The notes under the pieces: model-generated
Seen by the model: only the letters and a program-made list of their open reading frames with translations
Told to the model about the DNA's origin: nothing
Databases searched by the model: none
Shown: piece by piece, positions 27,082 through 35,667 of the stretch
Numbering within the stretch: the stretch's first letter is position 1
How the letters are laid out: every line of letters begins with the position of its first letter
Position numbers and translations under genes: made by a program
Assembly: GCA_002699125.1 (NCBI GenBank)
Contig: PABI01000162.1
Location: 1-64,000, forward strand
Source: Anaerolineaceae bacterium
Lineage (GTDB): Bacteria > Chloroflexota > Anaerolineae > Promineifilales > Promineifilaceae
Direction of reading: 5' to 3'
Length of the DNA stretch: 64,000 bases

Positions 27082-27912
27082 TTAATTTCGTCGCCAGACG
27101 AGCCCGCGCTGTGGAGCAAAGAGGAAAGCCAGGGCAAAAATGAGGGTAGCCACCAGCACCACTGCCGGACCTGAGGCGATGTCCAAATAATAAGATGTGT
27201 ACAAGCCCGCCGCGCCGGAAAAAGCCCCAATGGCAGCGGCAATAAACATCATGGGCGTGAGGCGGCGCGTGAGCAGCGAAGCGGCTGCCGCCGGCGTAAC
27301 CAGCATAGCTACCATAAGTGCAATCCCTACCACCTGCAAAGAAACCACAATGGTGACAGCAATCAAAATGAGCAGCAAATAGCGCAAAAAGGTGGCGGGC
27401 AGGCGCAGTGTTGTGGCCAAGACGGGATCAAAGGAGATGACCATAAACTCTTTATAGAAAAAGAAGACAATGAGCAGAACGATGAAGCCGAGAACGGCCG
27501 TTACCCACAAATCTCCGCTCGTCACCCCCAGCAAATTGCCAAACAAAAAGTGCGCCAGGTCCACCGTGTAGTTGCCCGTGGCCGACAACATAGCCACGCC
27601 CAGGGCAAACGCTCCGGCAAAAATAACCCCAATCGCCGTGTCCTCTTTCACCACGCCACGGCTGCTGAGGGCACCAATGCCGACGGCCGTAAACACCCCC
27701 ATGATCAACGCCCCCAGCGCCAGCGGCCAGCCCAGTAAAAACGCTACCACCACGCCGGGCAAAATCGTGTGCGCCAGGGCATCGCCAAAAAACGCCATGC
27801 CGCGCAGCACCACGTAGGTGCCCAGCACGGAACAAACAATGCCCACCAAAACGGCCGCAATCAGGCCGCGAACGATGAAGGAAAATTGGAGAGGGTCGAG
27901 GAGGAGGTTCAT
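27082..27912 (-). CDS. Metal ABC transporter permease (ZnuB/MntB type)
   Basis: A 276-residue permease of the ABC-3 family with about eight membrane segments. The start FIVRGLIAAVLVGIVCSVLG and the coupling region GDALAHTILPGVVVAFLLG are typical. It imports Zn2+, Mn2+ or Fe2+ with the ATPase upstream. No substrate-binding protein gene is in the operon. It is preceded by a spacer with an inverted repeat. Confidence 0.92.
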   Translation of the reverse strand: MNLLLDPLQFSFIVRGLIAAVLVGIVCSVLGTYVVLRGMAFFGDALAHTILPGVVVAFLLGWPLALGALIMGVFTAVGIGALSSRGVVKEDTAIGVIFAGAFALGVAMLSATGNYTVDLAHFLFGNLLGVTSGDLWVTAVLGFIVLLIVFFFYKEFMVISFDPVLATTLRLPATFLRYLLLILIAVTIVVSLQVVGIALMVAMLVTPAAAASLLTRRLTPMMFIAAAIGAFSGAAGLYTSYYLDIASGPAVVLVATLIFALAFLFAPQRGLVWRRN

Positions 27913-27920
27913 CTTTTTAC

Positions 27921-27970
27921 AGTGAAAAGTAAAAAGTGGGTCTTCATCTTTTTACTTGTCACTTTTCACT
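27921..27970. repeat. Inverted repeat between znuC and znuB
   Basis: AGTGAAAAGTAAAAAGT (27921-27937) is answered by TTTTTACTTGTCACTTTTCACT ending at 27970, pairing with a three-base bulge. TCATCTTTTTAC also occurs twice (27909 and 27944 region). The hairpin could tune the ratio of ATPase to permease or be a small dispersed element. Confidence 0.5.
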
Positions 27971-28840
27971 TAGCGCTTCATATTCATCATGCCCACAGCA
28001 GTCATCCACCAAAATACCCTGTTCGGCGTCGGGCAGGAGGTGAACGTGACCACCATACGCTTGCAATAAATTTTCTGAGGTGAGCACGGCCGTTGGCTCA
28101 GCAAAGGCCACGATGTGCCGGTTAAGCAGCATGATTTTGTCAAAACGATCAGCGGCTAACTGCAAATCGTGGGTAGCCACCAGGACCGTCACCCCATCGG
28201 GACGCAGGCTGTCTAAAATATTGAAGATGGTCTGCTGGCTGGGCACGTCCAGGCCGTTGAGCGGCTCATCCAGCAGCAGCAGCTCTGCCTCCTGCGCCAG
28301 GGCGCGGGCAATAAAGATGCGCTGCTGCTGCCCGCCAGACAGTTCGCCTATCTGCTTTTTCGCCAGATGGGTCGCCTTCACCCGAGCCAGGCTTTGCCGC
28401 ACAACTTCCCAATCGGCACGACGCGGCCAGCGGAAAAGGCCAATCTGCCCCACCCGCCCCATCATCACCACGTCTTCCACCGTGACGGGAAAGGACCAAT
28501 CGATCTGGTTGCGCTGCGGCACGTAGCCAATACAGATGTGGCCATCTGGCCCCTGGCCGAAGATGTGAACCTGCCCCTGGCTGGGCCTCACGGTGCCCAC
28601 GACAAGCTTAAACAGGGTGCTCTTACCCGCCCCGTTGGGACCAACCACGGCGATGCGCTCACCCTGCTGGGCGGTGAAGGTGATGTTTTGTAAGGCGTAT
28701 AAACGGCCGTTGCCACCCGCCACCGAAACCTCCTGCGCTCCGGCAGCATACGCCACGGACACATCATCCATCTGCAAAGAAGGTGTTTGTGGATCATGAG
28801 CGACGCCGCGCCCGGCTATTGCATTCATCAAATGGGTCAT
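27959..28840 (-). CDS. Metal ABC transporter ATP-binding protein (ZnuC/MntA type)
   Basis: A 293-residue ABC ATPase. Walker A GPNGAGKST (67-75), Q-loop VPQRNQIDW, signature LSGGQQQR and Walker B LLLLDEP are intact; the VPQR pattern is characteristic of the zinc/manganese branch. An N-terminal extension of about 20 residues precedes the domain and the C-terminus ends in a Cys/His/Asp-rich tail (DDCCGHDEYEA), which might bind metal. Starts are MTHLM at 28840 or the second Met. First gene of the operon with znuB and the Fur-family gene. Confidence 0.93.
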   Translation of the reverse strand: MTHLMNAIAGRGVAHDPQTPSLQMDDVSVAYAAGAQEVSVAGGNGRLYALQNITFTAQQGERIAVVGPNGAGKSTLFKLVVGTVRPSQGQVHIFGQGPDGHICIGYVPQRNQIDWSFPVTVEDVVMMGRVGQIGLFRWPRRADWEVVRQSLARVKATHLAKKQIGELSGGQQQRIFIARALAQEAELLLLDEPLNGLDVPSQQTIFNILDSLRPDGVTVLVATHDLQLAADRFDKIMLLNRHIVAFAEPTAVLTSENLLQAYGGHVHLLPDAEQGILVDDCCGHDEYEALSEK

Positions 28841-28842
28841 AT

Positions 28843-28857
28843 TGATATTTTATATCA
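28843..28857 (-). promoter_or_regulatory. Palindromic operator candidate at znuC start
   Basis: TGATAT-TTT-ATATCA is a perfect 6-3-6 palindrome two bases before the znuC start codon, where the ribosome site should be. It matches the general form of Fur-family sites. Binding there could block transcription elongation or translation. Confidence 0.5.
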
Positions 28858-28882
28858 CCGTCACGCAAATGGCAATTTACAG

Positions 28883-28955
28883 AAATAGAACGCAGATTAT
28901 CCTGATTTTCCTGATTATCATTTTTGATCAGGCATATCAAGAAAATCAACCTGCC
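28883..28955. repeat. ACGCAGAT dispersed palindromic repeat, copy A
   Basis: AATAGAACGCAGATTATCCTG opens an imperfect palindrome with TGATCAGG in its second half. It belongs with copies at 44763, 52137 and 57122. This copy is the most degraded on its right side (ATCAAGAAAATCAACCTG). Confidence 0.6.
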
Positions 28956-29023
28956 AAATTAAACAAGACGGCAGCACAATATGCTAAAATACAGCAGTTA
29001 ACCAGTCTAGTAAGAGGGAGCAC

Positions 29024-30586
29024 ATGAAAAACAAAATTGCCTACGCGAAAATTCTGTTAGGATTGCTGCTGGGAACGGCCGTACTCACCGCCTGTATTCC
29101 CCTAGATGACACGACCCCCGAAGCGCCATTGGTTGAGGTGGTGACTGTTTCAGTGGAACGGCCAACAGTCACCGCCCCGCCAACGCCGCTTACAGAAACC
29201 TCAACACCGCCTGCTTCCCCAACCCCATCATCAACAGCTGTGGCCAGCTACACGCCACGACCGACGATAACTCCCAGGCCAACCGCAACCCCATTCCCCA
29301 ATTTGGTTTGGAGCGATGAATTTACGGCCGTAGCCACCTTTGCCAGTAATGAAGTCGCCTGGTCACCAGTCAAAGATGAGCTGCTATTCAACAGTTGCGA
29401 TTTTCGTCTAGATTCAGCAGAAAATCCTCCCAGTGTTATTTTTTACGCAAGCGCCCCCCGATTTAACTCCATCGATATTACGCCATCCGGCTATGAGTGT
29501 GGCTACCTTACAACGATCTCATGGAACCCAATCGGCTCACGTATTGTTCTCGTCGGGGGAAACTCAGAAGAACCATACATACTCTTTCAACATTGGGTTA
29601 TGAATTCCATTGACTTTTTCGGCAGAAAACTGAACGTCAATTTAGCCAATCCTCTTGGCTGGATGGACAACGATACGTTTGCCTTTGGAGATAGGTGCGG
29701 TACGGGTTGCTCTTATGTGCATATTATTGACATGTACACAGAGCAGACCCTTGCCAGCGGATCACTGGGCGGAACTTTTGAGGAGCTTACAACTAATTAC
29801 ATCGGTGCAACATTTGGCATAGGCACAAATCATCTCACTGCAGCATTTATGTCACTTGAAAAGCAAGAAGATTATGTTCCAGGTTATGAGTCAGGACCGC
29901 ATGTTAGCTATCTACAACTTGGCGAAATCAACGAGGATCCATATCAAAATAGTTACAACTCCAGTTTTCATGATTGGCTGCCTCAAACAAACAAGATGCT
30001 TGTGATGGTTGGCGAAAGAGGCGTACTGCCGGATTGGGAAGAATTTTATTACCAGTCACCAACATCTGATCTTCAGCTTTGGGATGTGGAAACCGATGAA
30101 TTGACGCTGCTTGTGCCCGATGGACTCTACGGCCGTTTCTCCCCCGACGGTCATTATTTAGCCAGCATCATTCCCGGTGAGTCTGGACCCACGATGCAGC
30201 TGCGCCAGACTCCCTTTGACCAGGTTTTACTAGAAGCGCCAACACTCGCGGTCGGCCATCAATGGTCTCGTTTTTTGCCTTTCTTCTCGTTTTCACCAAA
30301 CAATCAATATTTGGCGTTTTTCACCACGGCAGAATCTCTGCCACCTACAGGCAGCTTCAAACCATCCGCCCAATCCCCAGATGAAACTTACCTGGCCGTT
30401 CTCGATCTGACACGTAACACCATTGTCTGGTCGCAGCCAGTGGCCATTGGCGATTTATTCTGGTCGCCAGACGACACCCATTTGCTTTACCGGGCGAATG
30501 ACGGCAATTTGACGCTGCTAAACGTGGCAAACGGCCGTACCCACCCCCTATTACTTATACTTCTCATAGTACGCAGTGGTCGCTGA
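29024..30586 (+). CDS. Beta-propeller lipoprotein, C-terminus apparently cut by IS110
   Basis: A 520-residue envelope lipoprotein. The signal peptide ends in LTAC (Cys24); a long Thr/Pro linker runs to about residue 92, then TolB/WD40-like blades with repeated W-SPD-D or FSPDG-like turns (WSPVKDELLF, FSPDGHYLA, WSPDDTHLLY). GAGGGAG precedes the ATG and an extended -10 TGCTAAAAT lies at 28982-28990. The last about 12 residues (THPLLLILLIVRSGR end) break the blade pattern. An in-frame-looking blade remnant lies at 32491-32634 on the other side of the IS110 element, so the gene was probably interrupted. Paralogue at 45089. Confidence 0.82.
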   Translation: MKNKIAYAKILLGLLLGTAVLTACIPLDDTTPEAPLVEVVTVSVERPTVTAPPTPLTETSTPPASPTPSSTAVASYTPRPTITPRPTATPFPNLVWSDEFTAVATFASNEVAWSPVKDELLFNSCDFRLDSAENPPSVIFYASAPRFNSIDITPSGYECGYLTTISWNPIGSRIVLVGGNSEEPYILFQHWVMNSIDFFGRKLNVNLANPLGWMDNDTFAFGDRCGTGCSYVHIIDMYTEQTLASGSLGGTFEELTTNYIGATFGIGTNHLTAAFMSLEKQEDYVPGYESGPHVSYLQLGEINEDPYQNSYNSSFHDWLPQTNKMLVMVGERGVLPDWEEFYYQSPTSDLQLWDVETDELTLLVPDGLYGRFSPDGHYLASIIPGESGPTMQLRQTPFDQVLLEAPTLAVGHQWSRFLPFFSFSPNNQYLAFFTTAESLPPTGSFKPSAQSPDETYLAVLDLTRNTIVWSQPVAIGDLFWSPDDTHLLYRANDGNLTLLNVANGRTHPLLLILLIVRSGR

Positions 30587-30623
30587 AAACAAGCATCTGT
30601 TTTTGACTGCTTCTATCAGCGGC

Positions 30624-30860
30624 GGCTTGGATAGAGGACCCCCCACCCTCCTGCACCAGGAGTGCCTGGGGTGGACTGTTCTAAATCTGATACGACACAG
30701 CAAATGTTGCAAGAAGCTTTGTGATTTTCGGTGCCTTCAGCTGCACTAATGGGTTACACTGAAACGCAGAACAAATCTGCTCTCAGGTCAAACCCGTTGG
30801 CAACTGGCTTGGATTTAGAGAACCCCCCGCCCTCCTGCACCAAGAGTGCCCAGGGTGGAC
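30624..30860 (+). ncRNA. Candidate bridge/seek RNA region of the IS110 element
   Basis: The non-coding left arm contains a 54-base unit twice, at 30624-30677 and 30806-30860, 182 bases apart. Each unit can fold: CTCCTG-CAC-CAGGAG inside CCACC...GGTGG in the first copy, with the second copy similar but one pair broken. IS110-group elements encode a structured guide RNA in this arm upstream of the transposase (established knowledge). That these two hairpins belong to it is inference; loop sequences were not matched to target or donor. Confidence 0.45.
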
Positions 30861-30975
30861 CGTCCCCCAAGTCTACCGGGAGAACTGTCAAAAGCTTGCC
30901 GCACCTCGAGTGCTTTAATAGGAACGCAGAAACCCGCGTCCTGCCATGGGTGATTCCAAATTTTGGAGGTGTCAA

Positions 30976-32196
30976 ATGGAAGAACTTTTGATTGGCATCG
31001 ATTGGAGCCAGGCACATTACGACGTTGCCATTCTGGCAATCAATGGTGCTATTCTCACCGAATTTCGCATCAACAACACGGCCCCCGACTTGAAACAATT
31101 GAAGGAGAAAATCGCTAAGTTTGCCGTGCCGCCAGAGTGCTGTCTGGTGGGCATTGAAACGCATCACAACATCCTCTTCGATTTTCTCCTATCCTGCCAA
31201 TATCAAGTGTATGTAATCGCGCCTAACGTTGTCAACAGCAGCCGGGGCCGATTCAGTGCCAGCGGCGCTCATACTGACCGCACCGATGCCCGGTTGATAG
31301 CGGACTTGTTACGAACAGACCGGCAACGATTTGCGCCCTGGCGCTTGGATAGCCCTCTGCTCAACCAGATTAAACTCAGGCTCAATCATATCGACAATCT
31401 GACCAAGACGACGATTCAACATGCCAATCGCCTTGAGGCCATTTTGCTGCGTGTTTATCCCCAACCTTTGCAAACCTTTAGTAAGCTGGCCATACCGATA
31501 GCCATGCACTTTCTTCTAGCTTACCCGACAGCGGCCGCACTGAAGGAGCTCAGCAAGGACGAATTTAGAAAATTTTGCCGAGATCACCACTGTCATCCAG
31601 CTGCCTGGATTCGGAATTGGTATGCAGCGCTGCAACAACCGACGCCAGAAGCTGACCCACTTCTAGCCGAAGCATATTCCGGAGAAATCGCTTTTCTAGC
31701 TGGCCTGCTCTTATCCCTCATTGAAGAAAAGAAGCGAGCCGCAGATGAGGCACATGCCCTTTTTCTTCAACATCCAGACCAGGCCATTTTTGCTTCCCTG
31801 CCGGGTGCAGGCTTGTTGCTTCGGCCCAAGCTGTTAGCCTTGTTTGGGGAAGACCGTCAGCGTTTTCCATCGCCACAAGCAGTTCGTCAGTTGGCAGGTA
31901 CTTGTCCAGTGACCAAACAGAGTGGTAAGAAAAAACAAATTCTTTTCCGCAAAGCATGTAACCGGGATTATCGCGACACCATGCAGCAATTTGCGATGGT
32001 TTCGGTACAGCAGGCTGACTGGGCGGCGGCGTATTACAAGGCTGCCAAAGCGCGTGGCCATTACAAGAACAGCGCTTTTCGTTGCCTGGCTAACCGCTGG
32101 GTAGGGGTTATTTGGAAAATGTGGCAAACCAACCAGCCTTATAACGAGGCGTATCATATGCAACAAATTCGTAAACATCGACCGTCAACCGATTAA
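30976..32196 (+). CDS. IS110-family transposase (DEDD recombinase)
   Basis: A 406-residue enzyme. The N-terminal RuvC-like DEDD domain has GIDWS (Asp9), GIETHH (Glu61) and HTDRTDAR (Asp101, Asp104). The C-terminal Transposase_20 domain begins SLPGAGLLLRPKLLALFG and has AGTCPVTKQSGKK with Ser316 as the candidate nucleophile. GGAGGTG at 30965-30971 sets this start over an ATG 30 bases upstream. The frame is intact, so the element may be active. Codon use and absence of the host octamer mark it as foreign. Confidence 0.95.
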   Translation: MEELLIGIDWSQAHYDVAILAINGAILTEFRINNTAPDLKQLKEKIAKFAVPPECCLVGIETHHNILFDFLLSCQYQVYVIAPNVVNSSRGRFSASGAHTDRTDARLIADLLRTDRQRFAPWRLDSPLLNQIKLRLNHIDNLTKTTIQHANRLEAILLRVYPQPLQTFSKLAIPIAMHFLLAYPTAAALKELSKDEFRKFCRDHHCHPAAWIRNWYAALQQPTPEADPLLAEAYSGEIAFLAGLLLSLIEEKKRAADEAHALFLQHPDQAIFASLPGAGLLLRPKLLALFGEDRQRFPSPQAVRQLAGTCPVTKQSGKKKQILFRKACNRDYRDTMQQFAMVSVQQADWAAAYYKAAKARGHYKNSAFRCLANRWVGVIWKMWQTNQPYNEAYHMQQIRKHRPSTD

Positions 32197-32490
32197 TTCT
32201 TGTCCCAAGAATTTTCAGCTCCTGAGAGTTTATTTGTTCTGTTGCTAATACTGCCAGCTGACTTGCGGCGAGAATATTTCTTCCTGATGAGGGGCAAAGG
32301 GAATGCCATTGCTCTGGTGACCGCAGCTATTTTCCCACCCGGCCCGCCCTTCGTCGCGGACAGGCCGCAACGAAAGGCTTCGCCTTTCACCTCGCCCACC
32401 CCCCGACCCTGGCGCTTTCAGCAGTTGTGGAATCGCAACTGTTATTGTTGGCTGCCTGTTTGGCGGAAACGGCCGTAGATTGAGGATTGA
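32197..32490. other. Right non-coding part of the IS110 element and junction
   Basis: No gene is seen. GAAAGGC (32372-32378) pairs with GCCTTTC (32382-32388) in a short hairpin, within GC-rich sequence. The true right end of the element lies somewhere here; the first octamer, marking host DNA, is at 32470. Confidence 0.45.
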
Positions 32491-32634
32491 CAAAGCTTGT
32501 CCACCCTGGATGGCGGCCAACTGGTAACAACACCACAATGGTCTTATGACGGCCGTTACTTGAGCGTATCGGTGTGCCGAGCAGGCTGTGTGCTGGAAAC
32601 GGCCGTGCTTACCCTCAATGCAACGAACGAGTAA
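32491..32634 (+). pseudogene. C-terminal remnant of a beta-propeller lipoprotein
   Basis: A 47-codon open stretch after a TGA, reading STLDGGQLVTTPQWSYDGRY and then a Cys-containing end (VCRAGC) and TAA at 32632. The WSYDGRY turn is that of the WD40/TolB-like blades in the lipoprotein at 29024. It has no start or ribosome site. Two octamers inside show it is host DNA. It is best explained as the displaced tail of that gene. Confidence 0.65.
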
Positions 32635-32799
32635 AAGTAATAATTACACATCCAAACCGAGTTATCCTTGGGTCACAGGCAAACTATGCCCCTGTTATAT
32701 ATCCAGACACATAGCAATCCGCGCCTTGTTTCCGTAAGATGGGAAGCGTAAGAACAAATTACGCATTATTCAATTTTCAAACTCGCCAAGGAGGCAAAC
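32635..32799. other. Spacer before GlsB
   Basis: AT-rich spacer without a gene or clear hairpin. AAGGAGG at 32788-32794 is the ribosome site of the next gene. Confidence 0.4.
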
Positions 32800-33060
32800 A
32801 TGTTAGTTAATTTAATTTTATGGATCATTTTAGGTGCGGCAGCTGGATGGATTGCCAGCATGATTATGAAACGGGACGCACAAATGGGCGCGCTGGAAAA
32901 TATTATTGTCGGTATTGTTGGTGCGCTGTTGGGTGGGTTCTTGTTTAACCTGCTTGGCCTGCCAGGCGATACTGGCTTTAACTTCTGGACACTGCTGGTA
33001 GCCATTCTTGGCTCCGTTGTCCTTCTCTTTCTGATCGGTGTTTTCCGTCGGGCATTCTAA
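32800..33060 (+). CDS. GlsB/YeaQ/YmgE-family small membrane protein
   Basis: An 86-residue inner-membrane protein with three hydrophobic segments. The family pattern is clear: LGAAAGWIASMIMKRD, GIVGALLGGFLF and a final TLLVAILGSVVLLFLIG. Members, also called transglycosylase-associated proteins, are induced by stress, and no enzymatic activity is established. AAGGAGG and a strong terminator show a single-gene unit. Confidence 0.92.
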   Translation: MLVNLILWIILGAAAGWIASMIMKRDAQMGALENIIVGIVGALLGGFLFNLLGLPGDTGFNFWTLLVAILGSVVLLFLIGVFRRAF

Positions 33061-33082
33061 ACCAGCATCATATTAATGTCTG

Positions 33083-33117
33083 AATACCCCTGTACTTGAC
33101 TGTACAGGGGTATTTTT
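33083..33117 (+). terminator. Intrinsic terminator after GlsB
   Basis: Stem 33083-33095 with 33102-33114 (core ACCCCTGTAC), six-base loop, followed by T5. Confidence 0.93.
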
Positions 33118-33143
33118 ATGTATTAGGAGATTGACACACATCA

Positions 33144-34124
33144 ATGGCAGAGAGCATCACTCTAGAAAATATCATTCACACCGAAGCGCTCACCAAAAAA
33201 TTCAACGGCACGCCGGTTGTGAACGAGCTCAGCATGACTGTACCCAAAGGCGTTATTTTTGGGTTTATAGGGCCAAGCGGCTGTGGCAAAACCACCAGCG
33301 TGCGGCTTATGCTGGGCATCTATACGCCAGATGGTGGAGAAGCAACGGTGATGCAACATTCACCCCAGGAATTTGGACGGCAGGAACGGGCCAAAATTGG
33401 GTACATGCCTCAGCAATTTGTACTGTATCCGGAACTTACCGTATGGGAAAATCTGAACTTTTCCGCCTCGCTGTACGGCGTGCCCATCAGACGAAAAGAA
33501 CGATTGCAAGAGCTGCTGGACCTGGTGGAACTTACGGGGCACGAAAGCAAGAAGGTAAGCGATCTGTCTGGCGGCATGAAACGCCGCCTGAGCCTAGCCG
33601 CGTCTATCGTGCATAATCCGGAGCTGATTTTTTTAGATGAACCTACCGCCGGCATCGATCCCGTTTTGCGCCGCAAATTTTGGGATTATTTTCAACAATT
33701 AAAAGCAGATGGGCACACCCTGTTTATTACAACCCAGTATGTGTCTGAAGCAGCTTATTGTGATTATGTGGGCATTATGGCCAACGGCCGTTTACTCATG
33801 GTAGAAACGCCGGAAGGGCTGCGTCGCCGGGCTTTAGGCGGCGACATTATCCATTTGCACACCACATCCATCGTTTCAGAAACCGATTTTCACGCTTTGC
33901 AAAAACAACCTTTTGTTTTGGACAACAAGGTAAACCGCCTGCGCGGCAACGGCATCGAAATTGTGGTTGATGATGCCAGCGTAGCCCTGCCGTTGCTGCT
34001 GGATTGGTGCCACAGCCAGGAGATTGGCGTGGAATCTGCCAGTGAGCATGTACCGGTGTTTGACGATGTTTTTGTAGAGCTGATTCGGCAGGAAACGGCC
34101 GTCCCGGAGACAGTGAATGATTAA
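33144..34124 (+). CDS. ABC exporter ATP-binding protein
   Basis: A 326-residue ATPase of the drug/antibiotic exporter branch. Walker A GPSGCGKTT (43-51), Q-loop YMPQQ, signature LSGGMKRR and Walker B LIFLDEPTAG are intact. The C-terminal 90 residues form an extra domain typical of CcmA/DrrA-like ATPases. AGGAGA lies 13 bases before the ATG, a long spacing. The permease gene overlaps its end by eight bases, so the two form one transporter. Confidence 0.92.
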   Translation: MAESITLENIIHTEALTKKFNGTPVVNELSMTVPKGVIFGFIGPSGCGKTTSVRLMLGIYTPDGGEATVMQHSPQEFGRQERAKIGYMPQQFVLYPELTVWENLNFSASLYGVPIRRKERLQELLDLVELTGHESKKVSDLSGGMKRRLSLAASIVHNPELIFLDEPTAGIDPVLRRKFWDYFQQLKADGHTLFITTQYVSEAAYCDYVGIMANGRLLMVETPEGLRRRALGGDIIHLHTTSIVSETDFHALQKQPFVLDNKVNRLRGNGIEIVVDDASVALPLLLDWCHSQEIGVESASEHVPVFDDVFVELIRQETAVPETVND

Positions 34125-35655
34125 AGAATATTTCCAATTTTTGTGGCAAGCAATTATTCGTATTTTTGCTTTTGTGAGCAAAGAAATTCGGGCCATTTTG
34201 CACCAACCACGGCTCATCTTTTCCCTGATTCTTGGACCGTTTCTTATTTTGCTCATCTTTGGCATTGGCTATCGCGATATTCCCCGCACCCTCAACACCC
34301 TGTTTGTGGTGCCAGAAGAAAGCCAGATTCAGGGCATGGTTGAAGAATTTGCCACCTCATTGGGTGATCGCATCAACTTTGTGGGCATCGTCAGCGATCC
34401 GGCCGATGCTGACTTTCAGCTGCGCGAGCGCGAAGTAGACTTGGTGGTTGTCACCCCACTCGATCCCATGACGGATTGGCAAAATGACGAACAGGCAACA
34501 TTTTCCCTGTACCATTCAGAGGTTGACCCGTTTGAAGAGGTGTATATTCGGGTTATCGGGCAGCGCTACACTGAAGAAATCAATCAGCAAGTGTTGATGA
34601 CCGCCCTCAGCCAAAGCCAGGAAGAGGCAAACACGTGGCATGAAGATGTCGCTGAAGCCAAAACACATGCCGGCGCTGTGAGAGAAGCTCTGGCCGCCGG
34701 TAACGCGACCGCGGCTCAAAACTCAGCCGAAGCGCTGCAAGAAGAACTCAGTTTGCTTTCGATGGCGCTTGGCTCGGGCGTTTCTGTGGTTTCAAGCCTG
34801 GAAGAGGCAAACGGCCAAACGCAAACCGCCTCGCAGCTGTTGGCAGAAATAGAAACCTTACAAAGTCAAATAGATGAAGTGCTCACCTTCACCGAAGATG
34901 ACAACATGCTAAGCCAGGGCGAGGCAACGGCCGTAGAAATTGAAACCTCTTTGGCAGAAGTTGACGAGCTGCTGCAAACGTATCAAGAAATGGATACCAA
35001 TGTGTTGGTTGCCCCTTTTCGCAGCGAGGCGCTGAGCATTACAAACGCACAAATTGAGCCAATGCATTTTTATGTGCCTGCCGTTATTGCCCTCTTGTTG
35101 CAGCATCTGGCCATCACGCTGGCTGGGCTCAGCATTGTTCGCGAGAAAATGGGGGGCGCGATGGAACTGTTCCGCGCCGCGCCCGTGACGGCTTTTGAAA
35201 CTTTGTCTGGCAAATATACCAGCTACTTATTTATAATTGGCGTGCTGGCAGCAGTGCTCACTGCCTTGGTGGTGCTGGTTTTACGCGTACCATTGCTTGG
35301 CTCCTGGGTCTTTTATGTCCTGGTATTGTTGGCCTTGCTGTTGGCATCGCTGGGCATTGGCTTCCACATCTCGCTTGCGGCGCGCAGCCACAGCCAGGCA
35401 ATTCAATATGGCATGTTGACGCTGTTGGCGGCCATCTTCTTCAGCGGCTTCTTTTTGCCACTGTACCGGCTGATACCGCCGGTGCGCGTTGTGTCCTGGC
35501 TGCTGCCGGCCACCTACGGCACCGTTTTGCTGCAAGATGTAATGCTGCGTGGTGAGATTCCACAATTATTACTGCTGCTGGCCCTGTTTGGCTTTGCAAT
35601 TATTTTGTGGCTGCTTGCCTGGTTCAGGCTGGCGCGCCAGATGGCAAGAGGCTAA
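34117..35655 (+). CDS. ABC-2 type exporter permease with large external coiled-coil domain
   Basis: A 512-residue permease. One membrane segment near residues 29-50 is followed by an extracytoplasmic domain of about 250 residues with a Glu/Ala/Gln-rich coiled coil (around 160-280), then five segments to the end. The YhgE/Pip/ABC-2 layout is clear (SIVREKMGGAMELFRAAPV is the coupling loop). It partners the ATPase; substrate unknown. Translation is coupled by the overlap (ATGATTAA). Confidence 0.88.
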   Translation: MIKEYFQFLWQAIIRIFAFVSKEIRAILHQPRLIFSLILGPFLILLIFGIGYRDIPRTLNTLFVVPEESQIQGMVEEFATSLGDRINFVGIVSDPADADFQLREREVDLVVVTPLDPMTDWQNDEQATFSLYHSEVDPFEEVYIRVIGQRYTEEINQQVLMTALSQSQEEANTWHEDVAEAKTHAGAVREALAAGNATAAQNSAEALQEELSLLSMALGSGVSVVSSLEEANGQTQTASQLLAEIETLQSQIDEVLTFTEDDNMLSQGEATAVEIETSLAEVDELLQTYQEMDTNVLVAPFRSEALSITNAQIEPMHFYVPAVIALLLQHLAITLAGLSIVREKMGGAMELFRAAPVTAFETLSGKYTSYLFIIGVLAAVLTALVVLVLRVPLLGSWVFYVLVLLALLLASLGIGFHISLAARSHSQAIQYGMLTLLAAIFFSGFFLPLYRLIPPVRVVSWLLPATYGTVLLQDVMLRGEIPQLLLLLALFGFAIILWLLAWFRLARQMARG

Positions 35656-35667
35656 AGAATAAACTTT

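Larger units (their letters stand above)
30590..32465 (+). mobile_element. IS110-family insertion sequence, approximate bounds
   Basis: The element holds one transposase gene flanked by about 385 bases of non-coding DNA upstream and up to 270 downstream. IS110 elements lack terminal inverted repeats, so ends cannot be read directly. The left bound is set after the truncated lipoprotein stop and the right bound before the first host octamer at 32470. The whole stretch has no ACGGCCGT copy, unlike the DNA on both sides, which supports recent arrival. Confidence 0.7.

Noticed and set aside
30731..30991. Open frame in the IS110 left arm
   Set aside because: It overlaps the duplicated hairpin unit and the transposase ribosome site and looks non-coding.
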